Shown here: piece after piece, positions 8,444-17,794 of the stretch | Layout of the letters: every line of letters begins with the position of its first letter | How positions within the stretch are numbered: the first letter of the stretch is position 1 | NCBI RefSeq assembly: GCF_000708265.2 | Contig: NZ_JCKI01000001.1 | Span: 124,001 to 188,000 of the forward strand | Origin: Pedobacter sp. R20-19 | Lineage (GTDB): Bacteria > Bacteroidota > Bacteroidia > Sphingobacteriales > Sphingobacteriaceae | DNA length: 64,000 nucleotides | Direction of reading: 5' to 3' | The notes under the pieces: generated by a model | What the model was told of the DNA's origin: nothing | The model's input: only the letters and a program-made list of their open reading frames with translations | Database searches by the model: none | Program-made: the position numbers and the translations under genes

Positions 8444-8679
8444 TATAGATTTTTCCCAAATACAACCATCTGATATGAGGCAAGATAACCTGGTTTTGCA
8501 CCAAATCCAAAGCATCCGGGATCCGGTTGCACATAAGTAGAAACACTCTCCAGCCTGATGTATATCCAGCCTTCGTTAAGATAGTAGTTGATAGTTTGCT
8601 CCAATTGTTCTGCTACTGCTACAGTAGTCTGCTTTTTATGATCTATGGTAGCGGTAAAGGGTATAACTTTATATTCCAT
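8443..8679 (-). CDS. Small DUF4177-like protein
   Basis: This 78-residue protein begins MEYKVIPF and has a central helix VAEQLEQTINYYLNEGWIY, the pattern (Y-K-V at the start, L-N-x-x-G-W in the middle) of DUF4177-type small proteins. The Cys-Phe-Gly-Phe-Gly turn and the final strand YQMVVFGK also fit a compact alpha/beta domain. ATG at 8679 was preferred over a frame extension to 8727 because the extension runs into the -7 box. The stop overlaps the YidD start. Function unknown. Confidence 0.72.
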   Translation of the reverse strand: MEYKVIPFTATIDHKKQTTVAVAEQLEQTINYYLNEGWIYIRLESVSTYVQPDPGCFGFGAKPGYLASYQMVVFGKNL

Positions 8680-8715
8680 ATTAGTTGATTTACTGCGTAT
8701 TGATTTGTTAAGATT

Positions 8716-8760
8716 CAAATGTAACACAGCACATCAAGCTAATTTTACGGGTTTCCGTAA
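8716..8760 (-). promoter_or_regulatory. Shared operator-promoter module, copy 2
   Basis: On the minus strand a perfect palindrome TTACGGAAACCCGTAA (8760-8745) is followed after 21 bp by TACATTTG (8723-8716), a perfect TAnnTTTG box. The ATG of the DUF4177-like gene is 36 bp downstream. Both arms are intact. Recognition by the same activator as the other five modules is inferred from the identical geometry. Confidence 0.85.
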
Positions 8761-8837
8761 CGACAACCAGATAAAGAAAATGAAATAAAGAAAACTATCT
8801 ATTTTCAAAAGAACATAGATTTTATCTATATCATCAA

Positions 8838-8882
8838 AATTAAGTGATGGCATATTTTAAAAAATAATGCCATCACTTAATT
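8838..8882 (-). terminator. Terminator of the SusCD-phosphodiesterase operon
   Basis: AATTAAGTGATGGCAT (8838-8853) pairs with ATGCCATCACTTAATT (8867-8882), a 16-bp perfect stem. It lies 14 bp beyond the last phosphodiesterase gene and separates it from the YidD operon promoter. Confidence 0.85.
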
Positions 8883-8896
8883 GATTCACTGTCTTG

Positions 8897-9715
8897 CTAC
8901 CTAAGTCGGTTAACTTTCAGGTATTCAATTAATGCTTCTGGATGATCGGTCTGCATACCCTGGATGGCTTTTTTCATCGCATTCATCCAATCATCAGGCG
9001 TTTCATTTTTCTTTTGAACATCCAGAAAGACACTAATTCCTAAAGATCTGATCACCGGTAAAAGATTTTCGGCCGGAATGTTATCTACAACATCCAGGGG
9101 CATTTTGTCCAAAGCGGCTAATAATGCTTGCTTTGTTCTTATGGCTTTATCTAAACTAGACATTAAGGGCATTTTCGGTGCAACTTTTTTCCATGAATAG
9201 TATTGTTGCAGCTCATTGATATAAACCAATACCTGATCTGTCATCCCTGCTTTTTCAATTTCCTTGTAAGCCAGATCTACATCTGCAGCTTTAAAATCAA
9301 GGTAAATATTGATCCTACCTTTGCAGGTTTTTAATGCATCAGCAAAGCTGGCTATCTGGTGCAGGCTACCATCTACCCCTTTTAGCGTAAGTTTTTTTAC
9401 TGCTTCAATATCAAGATCTTTTATCAAACCCTTTCCATCACTTACCTGATCTACGTGGTCGTTGTGCAAAAGTACCAATTGCCCGTCGCGGGTAGTTCGA
9501 AGATCCAACTCAACATAATCTGCACCCAGTAGAATAGCTTCCTCAATAGCAGCTATAGTATTTTCAGGCTTATTGAGGTGGCTACCACGGTGTGCAATAA
9601 CGATGAAACCATGTTTTGATTTTGGCAGCGACTTTGCCATCTGTTGCGAAAAACCAGTTAAACAAAAATTGCTCAACAGGATGGCGCATAATGCCAGGTT
9701 CTTTTTTAAGTTCAT
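8897..9715 (-). CDS. Exported glycerophosphodiester phosphodiesterase-family protein (distal)
   Basis: The 272-residue product has a signal peptide (cleavage near GFSQQ) and one GDPD TIM-barrel domain (about 37-265). The metal and catalytic residues of the family are present: IAHRGSH, PENT, VELDLRTT and LLHNDHVDQVSDG. It should hydrolyse glycerophosphodiesters to glycerol-3-phosphate and an alcohol in the periplasm. It is the last gene of the SusC-SusD operon and a paralogue of the preceding gene. The C-terminal half is diverged (the late D-x-x domain reads LGISVFLDVQ), so the substrate may not be a classical glycerophosphodiester. Confidence 0.87.
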   Translation of the reverse strand: MNLKKNLALCAILLSNFCLTGFSQQMAKSLPKSKHGFIVIAHRGSHLNKPENTIAAIEEAILLGADYVELDLRTTRDGQLVLLHNDHVDQVSDGKGLIKDLDIEAVKKLTLKGVDGSLHQIASFADALKTCKGRINIYLDFKAADVDLAYKEIEKAGMTDQVLVYINELQQYYSWKKVAPKMPLMSSLDKAIRTKQALLAALDKMPLDVVDNIPAENLLPVIRSLGISVFLDVQKKNETPDDWMNAMKKAIQGMQTDHPEALIEYLKVNRLR

Positions 9716-9854
9716 GTTTTATGGCTTTAAAGCTTGTTACCCGTTCCTGAGCATCATTAGATCCGGCCATATTATTTTTGCTCATTTATTGTTCTGGCAA
9801 AATGATCATCAGCAAATGAAACCCTTATTAACCATTAAAGCCAGAAGGAGCATA

Positions 9855-10778
9855 TTAAAAATGTAAGCCAGCCTTTTTTAAATAAAGAATCAACTCAGCC
9901 GGGCGATCACTTTGCAAAATGGCAGGCTTCTTTTCAACGAGCCAGCCCCAGCTTTCCTTCTTTTTATTTTCTTCCACGGCTAGGTCATCATCATGCCCTC
10001 CATTTAATGAAGGCCATAAGCTATTTAACCAAAGCACCTGTTGTTTGGCAATTTCAGGCAGCATATTAAGGTTTTTCAAGGTATCGGTATCAAAAATGGG
10101 CTGAATAATGCTTTTCTTATTAGGCTGGTAACTTTTAATAATCGGGAGGGCATCTGTACCTTTCATATTTACGACCACCATCAGGTATGCTTCTGCCGGA
10201 ATTACTTCATGGCTTTTCAAATACTCAAAGGTTAGGTTATCCCCTACATTTACAATGGTTTGATTGAGGGTTTCCGTTTCCTGAAGAATCTGGAATACTT
10301 CCTTCAGGTGATCATTACCTTTATCAACATTGATGATAATTTTACCTTTTGCAGCCAGCATCATTTCTTTCAACGTTGGGATATGATGCGGAGTCGTTCT
10401 GCCCAAACCATTTTTTAATCTAAACTGTTGAATTTCGGTGAGGGAATAATCACTTACTTTTCCTTTCCCATTCGTACTTCGATCGATGGTTTGATCATGC
10501 ATAATCACCATTTGGCTATCCTTCGTCATTTTAACATCGAGCTCCATGATGTCGAAGCCTTTTTCTATGCTGTTTAAAAGTGCCTGCATCGAATTTTCAG
10601 GTGCATTTCGCCAATCGCCACGGTGTGCGGCAACCAGAATTTCTTTATTGCCTTTACGGAATAGCGCAGCAAGCCTTTTTTCAGGGTGTTGTGCTGAGGC
10701 CATTAAGGAAGATAGCATCAATACGCCTAATAAAAACAGGTAACAGCTTCCTTGCTTCAAACAGGTTTTATCATTCAT
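9855..10778 (-). CDS. Exported glycerophosphodiester phosphodiesterase-family protein (proximal)
   Basis: The 307-residue protein (start ATG 10778, giving MNDKTCLKQG) has a signal peptide ending near MASAQ and a GDPD barrel (about 45-305). Key residues are visible: AAHRGDWRNAPENS, IMELDVKMTKD, MHDQTIDRSTNGKG and the internal INVDKG strand. A longer frame to 10832 would run through the hairpin at 10806-10833 and is rejected. It follows the SusD gene by 82 bp and precedes the second GDPD gene by 139 bp. With SusC/SusD it suggests uptake and hydrolysis of a phosphodiester, for example phospholipid headgroups, which is inference from context. Confidence 0.88.
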   Translation of the reverse strand: MNDKTCLKQGSCYLFLLGVLMLSSLMASAQHPEKRLAALFRKGNKEILVAAHRGDWRNAPENSMQALLNSIEKGFDIMELDVKMTKDSQMVIMHDQTIDRSTNGKGKVSDYSLTEIQQFRLKNGLGRTTPHHIPTLKEMMLAAKGKIIINVDKGNDHLKEVFQILQETETLNQTIVNVGDNLTFEYLKSHEVIPAEAYLMVVVNMKGTDALPIIKSYQPNKKSIIQPIFDTDTLKNLNMLPEIAKQQVLWLNSLWPSLNGGHDDDLAVEENKKKESWGWLVEKKPAILQSDRPAELILYLKKAGLHF

Positions 10779-10805
10779 CTTTTCTAAATTTATGGAGATT
10801 GATAA

Positions 10806-10833
10806 AATGGTGGCTGTTTCTTCAGCCACCATT
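10806..10833 (-). terminator. Hairpin between SusD and phosphodiesterase genes
   Basis: AATGGTGGCTG (10806-10816) and CAGCCACCATT (10823-10833) form an 11-bp perfect stem with a 6-nt loop. On the minus strand it is followed by TTTTATC. It could be a partial terminator or an RNA-stabilising element that lowers expression of the two enzymes relative to SusC/SusD. Confidence 0.7.
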
Positions 10834-10860
10834 CAATTAAACAAAAGGATCGGTAAACGA

Positions 10861-12387
10861 CTAATAACCTGGATTCTGGTACATTTTAGCTGGATCTAGC
10901 TTTACTTCATCGAAAGGAATCGGGAAGAATCTATCTTTAGTGGTTACGTTCGCCAGCTTGGCAATTCCGAAAGAAGATTGCGGCTTAGCCTTTAAATAGG
11001 TGGCCAATTCGGTGGCTGTAAAATTTCTGATTAGATCAAACCAGCGCTGGTGTTCAAAAGCAAATTCTACCCTGCGCTCATGAAGAAGGGCCAGTTTCAG
11101 TGTTGGGAAAGCTGTTGCATAAGCAGCATTGGTTCTCGAAACCGCATAAGTTGGCATTCCGGCTCGGATTCTCACCATATCCAGGTACTGGATGGCTACG
11201 GCATCATTTCCTTGTAACATGTTCACTTCAGCCAACATCAAAATCACATCTGCATAGCGCATCAAGATCCAGTCATTGCCACCATAGCCGTTTGCTGTTG
11301 CCAGTGAACTTGCATCACGGAATTTGGTGATGAACCAATCTTTCACAATAGGATCATTGGCATATTTTACAGAGAAATCTTTTCTAAGGTCTGAAGTTTC
11401 ATATTCATTAATCAAATCTAATGTTACGTTGCCACCAATACCGGTTGATACCTTCAGCGAGTTGATGGTTTCGCCTTTGGCCTGGTTATTTGCGGCGATG
11501 CTAGAACTATAATTTACATCACCCTGTTTATTGGCAATCTGGAAAATCAGCTCTTTACAAGTTGTCTTTTTGTTTACATCAAACACATCGGCATATGGAA
11601 TTTCGGATAAGTTTCCGAAGGTTTTCATGTTGTAAGCGGCCAAAAGATAGGTATTGGCATTGCCGAGATTTTCAGCTTTGTTGTTTGCAAGCGTAGCAGC
11701 CATGGTGAGGTAAACTTTACCTAGATAGGCATTAATGGCTGCTTTTGAGGCCCTCCCAATTCCAGCGGTTGGCTGAAAGTTGGGCAGGGTGCTACTTAAG
11801 CCATCTTTTAAATCTGCTACGATCTGATTATATACATCTGCTTCCGGCACCCTGAAAGTAGCTGCGGTTACTTCTTCGGTGGTTACCAATTGTTTGGTCA
11901 CCAATGGAACAGGCCCCCACTTGCGCACCAATTCAAAATACATGATGGCCCTTACAAATTTGGCTTCTGCTATATAATTGGTTTTGGTGGCCGGATTGGC
12001 AAATGAAACTTTATCAATGTTGGATAAAATAACGTTGGTTCTGGCAATTGAATTATACAAGGCCAGCCAATGTGTTTTTAAGTAGGAATTACTTGGCAAC
12101 AGCGAAAAATCATTAAACTGAAAAGGCTCGCCAGCATTACTTTGGTTATCGTTTCTTCCGGTATCATCAGAGCGTTCATCAGTAAACAAACCACTATTCT
12201 CGCCCATGGTATTGCTGCTTCTTAGGGCCTGGTAAGCACCATTAACGGCAAGCAATACATCATTCTCTGTTTTAAAATAATTATCTACCGTTACGGCATT
12301 GGGATTATTTTGTTGCAGAAATTCTTTTTTACAAGCACTTAAGCAAACAGTAGTACCCAAGGCCGCTATTAAAATATATTTTTTCAT
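10861..12387 (-). CDS. SusD/RagB-family nutrient-binding lipoprotein
   Basis: The 508-residue protein has a lipoprotein signal (MKKYILIAALGTTVCLSAC, lipidation at Cys19) and the TPR-based SusD fold, with the N-terminal SusD-like part (about 22-220) and RagB/SusD C-terminal part (about 270-508). The family ending is present, with RRVEFAFEHQRWFDLIRN and a final FPIPFDEV...NPGY. It would sit on the cell surface as the lid of the SusC channel encoded 11 bp upstream. The pair is followed by two GDPD enzymes, which points to a phosphodiester-containing ligand rather than a plain glycan; that is inference. Confidence 0.93.
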   Translation of the reverse strand: MKKYILIAALGTTVCLSACKKEFLQQNNPNAVTVDNYFKTENDVLLAVNGAYQALRSSNTMGENSGLFTDERSDDTGRNDNQSNAGEPFQFNDFSLLPSNSYLKTHWLALYNSIARTNVILSNIDKVSFANPATKTNYIAEAKFVRAIMYFELVRKWGPVPLVTKQLVTTEEVTAATFRVPEADVYNQIVADLKDGLSSTLPNFQPTAGIGRASKAAINAYLGKVYLTMAATLANNKAENLGNANTYLLAAYNMKTFGNLSEIPYADVFDVNKKTTCKELIFQIANKQGDVNYSSSIAANNQAKGETINSLKVSTGIGGNVTLDLINEYETSDLRKDFSVKYANDPIVKDWFITKFRDASSLATANGYGGNDWILMRYADVILMLAEVNMLQGNDAVAIQYLDMVRIRAGMPTYAVSRTNAAYATAFPTLKLALLHERRVEFAFEHQRWFDLIRNFTATELATYLKAKPQSSFGIAKLANVTTKDRFFPIPFDEVKLDPAKMYQNPGY

Positions 12388-12398
12388 TTTGTTAAATT

Positions 12399-15300
12399 CT
12401 AAAAGGTCAGTTTAATACCAAGGTTGTAATTTCTTGCCAGCGGATAATTTCCATAATCCACCCCAGGCGTTAAGTTTGAACCGCCATTATAGTCTACTTC
12501 GGGGTTATAACCTTTATAATCGGTAATGGTGAAGGCATTGTCTACACTGGCATAAACCCGAATGTTACTCACCTTAAGCGTATTGGCAATCGCTTTAGGG
12601 AAACTATAACCTAAGGTAATGTTGGTACATCTAAAATAAGATCCATCCTGAAGGTAGAAAGATGATAAGCGGGTATTGTTACTTTGTGTTCCGGCACGTG
12701 AAGCCCTATAATTTAAGCCGCTTCCCGGATTGGCTTCATTCCTGTAGCGGTCTGCTACCTGGGCATACTGGTTACCAGAACCTTCAAAGTTATAGAGGTA
12801 ATAATCCTGACCATCTAACACCTGATTACCTTGCGAACCATTAAATGAAGCCCGGAAATCAATCGTTTTGTAAGAAGCATTTAAAGCAAAACCATAAGTA
12901 AATTTAGGGTATGGAGTACCAATAATGGTTTTATCCGCATCATTTACAATTCCATCACCATTGGTATCCTGAAAATACAAATCTCCAATTTTAGCCGGAT
13001 TGGTTGTAGAGGCAGACGGTGCTACCTTGCCCAGGTTATCGGCTGTGATTCGTCCCAATACTTTGAAACCATAAAACATACCTACTGGCTGGCCTTGCTG
13101 GGTAATGTGGGTCATGTAAGAACGTTCAGCACCATTGGTTAGAATGGTACTTGCACCACCCATATCCAATACTTTATTTCGGTTTAACGCAATGTTTCCA
13201 CTTAGCCCCAGCGTAAAATCATGGTTCTGAATAATTCGTCCATCTAACTGAACGTCGAAACCAGTATTGCGCACCTTACTATCTGCCAGGTTGGTGAGGA
13301 TAGAAGCACTACCTGAAACCGCTGAAATGGGTTGATTAAATAAGAGATTGTAAGAATTACTGAGGTAATAGTTGGCAATGATGAAGAGGCGGTTTTTGAA
13401 TAAACCGATATCTGTACCAAGATTATACTGGGAAGTGGATTCCCATCCCAGTTTCGGGTCCTGAATATCGCTTGGCCAGATGGCTGTTGCAATCGCATTG
13501 CCAATCACTACTCCGCCCGGGGCATTCATTTGCTGCTGGGTTCTGTAATTTGGAATGTTGTTGTTTCCGCTTAAACCCCAACTCGCCCTGATTTTTACGG
13601 TAGAATGTTCGCCCAGAAAGTTATGGTAAAAATCTTCATCAGAAAGGTTCCAGCCTGCTGAAATGGAAGGGAAGTTACCATACTGGTTTAAAGGGCCAAA
13701 CCTGGAGGAACCATCTCGGCGGAAAGTTCCTGTTAAAAAATATTTGCCTGCATAATTGTAACTTACCCTAGCAAAATAGGAGAGCAGGGTATTGGTAGAT
13801 TTAGCTGCATTATCCAAGGCAAAAAAACTTGGATCGGCACCTTTATCTGAAATCTCTCCGATATAATCATTCTGGAAGCCTTTAGCAGACACCTGTATTA
13901 AATCACTAGTGGTCTTCTGTGCAGAATAGCCCCCCAGAACATCTAATTTATGCTTGCCAAATGTTTTGCTATAGTTCATCGTAAATTCAGCCAGCTGATC
14001 GGTTTGGCTTAACGTTTTGGCCACAGCATTGGCTGCCGTAACCGATGCAGTAGAATATGGTGGGTTATTGCCATTGCTCAGGCTGGTTGGCAAGTAATAA
14101 TCATATTTCTCATTGTAAGTTTGTGTACCCAAATTGGCTTTAAAATCAAGACCATCTAAAATTTTATAAGTAGCATTGGCATTATAGGTGCTTCTGCTTC
14201 CTTTTCGGGTAATTTTTAACTGTTCTACTGTAGCCAAAGGATTTTCAGGATTTTGAATTCCATATTGTGAGGCGAGTGAAGCCATGCCAAACTGAATCGG
14301 GTTGCCATTGCCATCACGCGCCGGAAGATAAGGCAGGTAAAGCAAGGCAGACATCATCGGACTTAAATTATATCGTCCTTCCTGTACCTCTCGGTTGTTA
14401 TTTTGCGTATAAGCAATGTTTGCGCCTACACGCAGGCGTTCACTCACATTCCCATCAATATTGGCCCTGAAGTTGATCACTTTCTGGTTGGTATTCGTTA
14501 CGATACCATTGTTATCTTGATAACCACCACTCATGAAATACTTTACATCTTTATTCCCTCCGTTAAAAGAAAGGTTATGACGCTGGAAAGCCGCATTTCT
14601 ATACAATTCATCCTGCCAATCGGTATTGTATTGTGCCGGGATGGCTTGCCGGGTAGAGAAATTATAAAGATCGGCAGGGATACTTACGCTACTTCCGTTA
14701 CCAACATTGGTGATGCGGGTGGCATTGCTGTCGCCAAACATGGTATCATTCCATGTCTTGCCAGAATTAACCCATAAATCTTTATAGGCGTTGTTCCGTC
14801 CATCAATCAGTAACTGGATAAACTGATTGGCATCCAGGAGATCAATCTTTTTAGATAGCTGTGAAACTCCACCCTGCACATCGTATTCAAAATGACCTTT
14901 TCCATCTTTTCCTCTTTTGGTGGTAATTAACACTACCCCACCTGAGGCCCTAGACCCATAAATTGCGGCTGATGCGGCATCTTTTAAGATATCTATGGTT
15001 TCAATATCTTCCGGATTGATAGATACATTATTTCCGGCGGGATAACCATCAATCACGTATAAGGGATCAGAACTGGCGTTAATAGAACCTACACCACGAA
15101 CCCTGATTTTAGTGCCAGAATAAGGTGCTCCACTGGTTTGCGATACCTGAACACCAGCAACCTTACCCACCAGGGCCTGGCCCACTGTTGGCGAGGTGAG
15201 GTTCATTTCTGAAGCTTTCACACTACTGATGGCCCCGGTAAGATCAGATTTTCTTACTTTCTGGTAACCAATAGCCACTACCTCATCTAAGGTATTGTTG

Positions 15301-15668
15301 CTTTCCCTTAAAATCACATTCAAAGTTCGGGCAGCATTTACGCCTACTTCCTGAGTAGTATAACCCACAAAGGTAAACACTAAAGTGGTTTCTTCCTGTA
15401 ATGAAATGCTATACTTACCATTGCCATCTGTAACTGTAGTTTTTTTGTTTTTCTTGTCGTAGACACTTACGCCAGGCAGGGGTTGATGTTGTTCGTCAGT
15501 TACTGTACCTGTTATGGTAAAAGCAACACGATTTTTGACCATAGCCAGATTACGCTTATACTGGTAGGCAGCCATAATGGGCGAATTGCTGATGGCCAGT
15601 AATCCAATAGGCAAAAGCAATTTCCTGCAGGTTGACTTTAAACCTGCAATAAAAGAAAATGATGTCAT
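12399..15668 (-). CDS. SusC/RagA-family TonB-linked outer-membrane protein
   Basis: The 1089-residue protein has an N-terminal export region, a carboxypeptidase-regulatory-like domain (about 50-130, TGTVTDEQHQPLPGVSVYD), a TonB box region, the plug (about 140-260, with SSDPLYVIDGYPAG and SAAIYGSRASGGVVLITTK) and a long beta-barrel to the C-terminal Phe. It is full length and forms the TonB-powered channel for the SusD partner. First gene of a SusC-SusD-GDPD-GDPD operon. The leader upstream (15669 onward) shows no obvious ECF/anti-sigma pair, so regulation is not visible here. Confidence 0.95.
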   Translation of the reverse strand: MTSFSFIAGLKSTCRKLLLPIGLLAISNSPIMAAYQYKRNLAMVKNRVAFTITGTVTDEQHQPLPGVSVYDKKNKKTTVTDGNGKYSISLQEETTLVFTFVGYTTQEVGVNAARTLNVILRESNNTLDEVVAIGYQKVRKSDLTGAISSVKASEMNLTSPTVGQALVGKVAGVQVSQTSGAPYSGTKIRVRGVGSINASSDPLYVIDGYPAGNNVSINPEDIETIDILKDAASAAIYGSRASGGVVLITTKRGKDGKGHFEYDVQGGVSQLSKKIDLLDANQFIQLLIDGRNNAYKDLWVNSGKTWNDTMFGDSNATRITNVGNGSSVSIPADLYNFSTRQAIPAQYNTDWQDELYRNAAFQRHNLSFNGGNKDVKYFMSGGYQDNNGIVTNTNQKVINFRANIDGNVSERLRVGANIAYTQNNNREVQEGRYNLSPMMSALLYLPYLPARDGNGNPIQFGMASLASQYGIQNPENPLATVEQLKITRKGSRSTYNANATYKILDGLDFKANLGTQTYNEKYDYYLPTSLSNGNNPPYSTASVTAANAVAKTLSQTDQLAEFTMNYSKTFGKHKLDVLGGYSAQKTTSDLIQVSAKGFQNDYIGEISDKGADPSFFALDNAAKSTNTLLSYFARVSYNYAGKYFLTGTFRRDGSSRFGPLNQYGNFPSISAGWNLSDEDFYHNFLGEHSTVKIRASWGLSGNNNIPNYRTQQQMNAPGGVVIGNAIATAIWPSDIQDPKLGWESTSQYNLGTDIGLFKNRLFIIANYYLSNSYNLLFNQPISAVSGSASILTNLADSKVRNTGFDVQLDGRIIQNHDFTLGLSGNIALNRNKVLDMGGASTILTNGAERSYMTHITQQGQPVGMFYGFKVLGRITADNLGKVAPSASTTNPAKIGDLYFQDTNGDGIVNDADKTIIGTPYPKFTYGFALNASYKTIDFRASFNGSQGNQVLDGQDYYLYNFEGSGNQYAQVADRYRNEANPGSGLNYRASRAGTQSNNTRLSSFYLQDGSYFRCTNITLGYSFPKAIANTLKVSNIRVYASVDNAFTITDYKGYNPEVDYNGGSNLTPGVDYGNYPLARNYNLGIKLTF

Positions 15669-16046
15669 CTCTTAAATGTTAGTAATGATTTTTGTTTGGT
15701 TTGTTTTTGTAGTGATATTCAAAGGCATGTCGAAGCAGATTCACATAGGCATTGATTTATTTACATTACAAAATTATTTTAAGGGCTTTAATTACGCCAA
15801 AGCTAGGTGTGTACTTTTAACACTATGTATCCTAAATGTTAAGTCTGGAAGAATGTTTTAAATTCAAATCATTCTTTTAGATTGCCTTTATACGTTCAAA
15901 TGCAAGATAATTTAAGCTGTATGTCATTGCTATGTTGTTAAATTATCATTTGATTGTCTTATCCGTTCTAATTTCAATCTCTACTTAAACTACTTTCGTA
16001 GATAATATTGTTAGCATTAAATCAACGGGACGATTTAGACTATAAC

Positions 16047-16106
16047 TGATGCATATTTTTTAGCATCAATACGCTACCCGGGCTTCTGGATGGGATTCCG
16101 GGTAGC
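16047..16106 (+). ncRNA. Two adjacent hairpins, candidate short RNA or terminator
   Basis: In the gap between the SusC gene and the BLUF gene (15669-16226) two stems lie side by side: TGATGC/GCATCA (16047-16068) and GCTACCCGG/CCGGGTAGC (16073-16106, perfect 9 bp). A T-rich stretch follows (TTTCTCTTTT). No gene on the plus strand ends upstream, so a terminator here needs a short upstream transcript. The rest of the gap shows no convincing gene. Confidence 0.35.
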
Positions 16107-16226
16107 AAATAAGCTTTCTCTTTTGCTCAACCTCTAGGTAGAAAAACCACTTCTAATGATACGACTTAAACCATCTATTGCTTTTTATTGTTATGTTTAA
16201 GCATTTACACCATCAGGTATCAGGCT

Positions 16227-16685
16227 ATGGAATCTTTAAACCAGACTATGTATCGCTTAATTTATACCAGTGTTGCAGCCACTGTAATGCAGCCGGCAAA
16301 TCTTATTGAGATTTTAAAATTCTCCAGAGGCTGGAATAAAGACCATGACATTACAGGTTGCCTGGCTTATATTGAAGGTAATCTGGAGAATAGATATCTG
16401 TGCCGCTTCATTCAGGTATTGGAAGGGCCTAAAGAGGAAATATTAAGCCTTTTTCAAAACATTAGTAAAGATAGCCGACATCATAATATCACCCTTATTA
16501 AACGTGGCCCCATCGAAAAACGGCATTTTGAATCCTGGGAAATGGGCTTTGAAAAGGTAGAACTTGAAGGGAATGCCATCCTGCAAGAGTTTTTCAGGCT
16601 AGACCCACAAATAATAGCCCTTCATGGCAATATCCACAATAACATGATGATGGATTTTATGAAGTCTTTTTATTATTATCTTTAA
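16227..16685 (+). CDS. BLUF-domain blue-light sensor
   Basis: The 152-residue product is essentially one BLUF domain. The flavin-site residues of the family are present: the Tyr in YRLIYTS, the Asn in GWNKDHDITGCL, and the Gln in FIQVLEGP; RHHNITLIKRGPI and the FESWEMGF segment also match. There is an extra insertion (about 9 residues, NLENRYLCR) between the strands that precede the Gln. BLUF proteins bind FAD and signal through partner proteins; no output domain is fused here. Start chosen at ATG 16227; 16188 and 16248 are alternatives. Confidence 0.88.
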   Translation: MESLNQTMYRLIYTSVAATVMQPANLIEILKFSRGWNKDHDITGCLAYIEGNLENRYLCRFIQVLEGPKEEILSLFQNISKDSRHHNITLIKRGPIEKRHFESWEMGFEKVELEGNAILQEFFRLDPQIIALHGNIHNNMMMDFMKSFYYYL

Positions 16686-16735
16686 ATGATGCAACCATTT
16701 GCGACCATGTTTCGTCTTTCTGAAAAATTGATATC

Positions 16736-17794
16736 ATGAAAAATGCTCTTTTTGTATGCTTGCTAATGCTTACTTTTAACACTTGTTTTGCCCACATTAT
16801 TACCACCAAAAACGATCTACCAGATAGCACAAGTAAGGATAGTATAGACGTATTTTATAAGGCACTTTTTAAAGCTTTAAAAGTTGGGTATCTGCACCGT
16901 AAAATGGTAGACTGGAAAAGGCTAGAAGCTGAAACTTACACCAATCTTAAACATTACAATAGCTTTAAAGCCTCTCTTAAAGAAATCACGAATTTATTTG
17001 ATCAGATAAACGCTACCCATTGTTTGGTTTACCGGGGGAATGATAAATACACGGGAACTAAAAAGACTATTCCAAAAGACCTTTATTCTGCTCAATGGAA
17101 AAATAAATATGATAGCAAACCATCATTTGAAGTAAAGGTGCTTGATGGAAAATATGGCTATATCTTAATACCTTCGATGGTATTTTTCGATAATGCTGCA
17201 GAAAATATGCACAAGGTTGCACAGCCCTTATATGATCAAATCGCTGATGTTAAAACCAGTCATCAAATAGATGGTTGGATAATTGATTTAAGATTCAATT
17301 TGGGTGGAAACTCGGCACCTATGCTTTTAGCATTGTACGACTTTCTTGGCGACACAAATATCTGGGGCGAACTCAATGAAAATAAAAAATCAGTTAATCA
17401 ATACAAACTGATAAATGGGAACTATATCCAGAAATCGACAACGATAGGCTCCATTCATCCTAAAGGTGCATTACTAGATCAGGTGAAAGTGGCACTGATT
17501 ACTGGAATATTTACCGGAAGCTCTGGAGAGGTTACTGCACTGGCTTTTAAGGGTAGGGCCAATACCATTTTCATAGGCGAAAATACTGCGGGGTATACTA
17601 CAGGAAATGTTTCATGGCCTTTACCTTTCAATACCGTCATTGCATTGACAACGGGCTATGACAGCGATCGAAATGGGAATTATTACCCCTATATCAGCCC
17701 TGACATTGTGGTTTCCAAACAGGATAACTTTGATGATTTAATGGCAGACTTCAATATTCTGGAAGGAATAAAGTTTATAAAAGGTAATGATTAA
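16736..17794 (+). CDS. Exported S41-family peptidase-like protein
   Basis: The 352-residue protein has a signal peptide (cleavage near CFAHI) and a C-terminal S41 tail-protease domain (about 135-345). The strand WIIDLRFNLGGNSAPML, the nucleophile motif FTGSSGEVTALAFKG (Ser and Lys of the catalytic dyad) and FIGENTAGYTTGN are visible. No PDZ domain is evident, which is common in Bacteroidota members of the family. It lies 50 bp after the BLUF gene and 236 bp before a serine hydrolase. The substrate is unknown. Confidence 0.83.
   Translation: MKNALFVCLLMLTFNTCFAHIITTKNDLPDSTSKDSIDVFYKALFKALKVGYLHRKMVDWKRLEAETYTNLKHYNSFKASLKEITNLFDQINATHCLVYRGNDKYTGTKKTIPKDLYSAQWKNKYDSKPSFEVKVLDGKYGYILIPSMVFFDNAAENMHKVAQPLYDQIADVKTSHQIDGWIIDLRFNLGGNSAPMLLALYDFLGDTNIWGELNENKKSVNQYKLINGNYIQKSTTIGSIHPKGALLDQVKVALITGIFTGSSGEVTALAFKGRANTIFIGENTAGYTTGNVSWPLPFNTVIALTTGYDSDRNGNYYPYISPDIVVSKQDNFDDLMADFNILEGIKFIKGND

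Noticed and set aside
15676..15861. 61-codon frame upstream of the SusC gene
   Set aside because: It lies in the leader region, has no conserved look and no supporting context.
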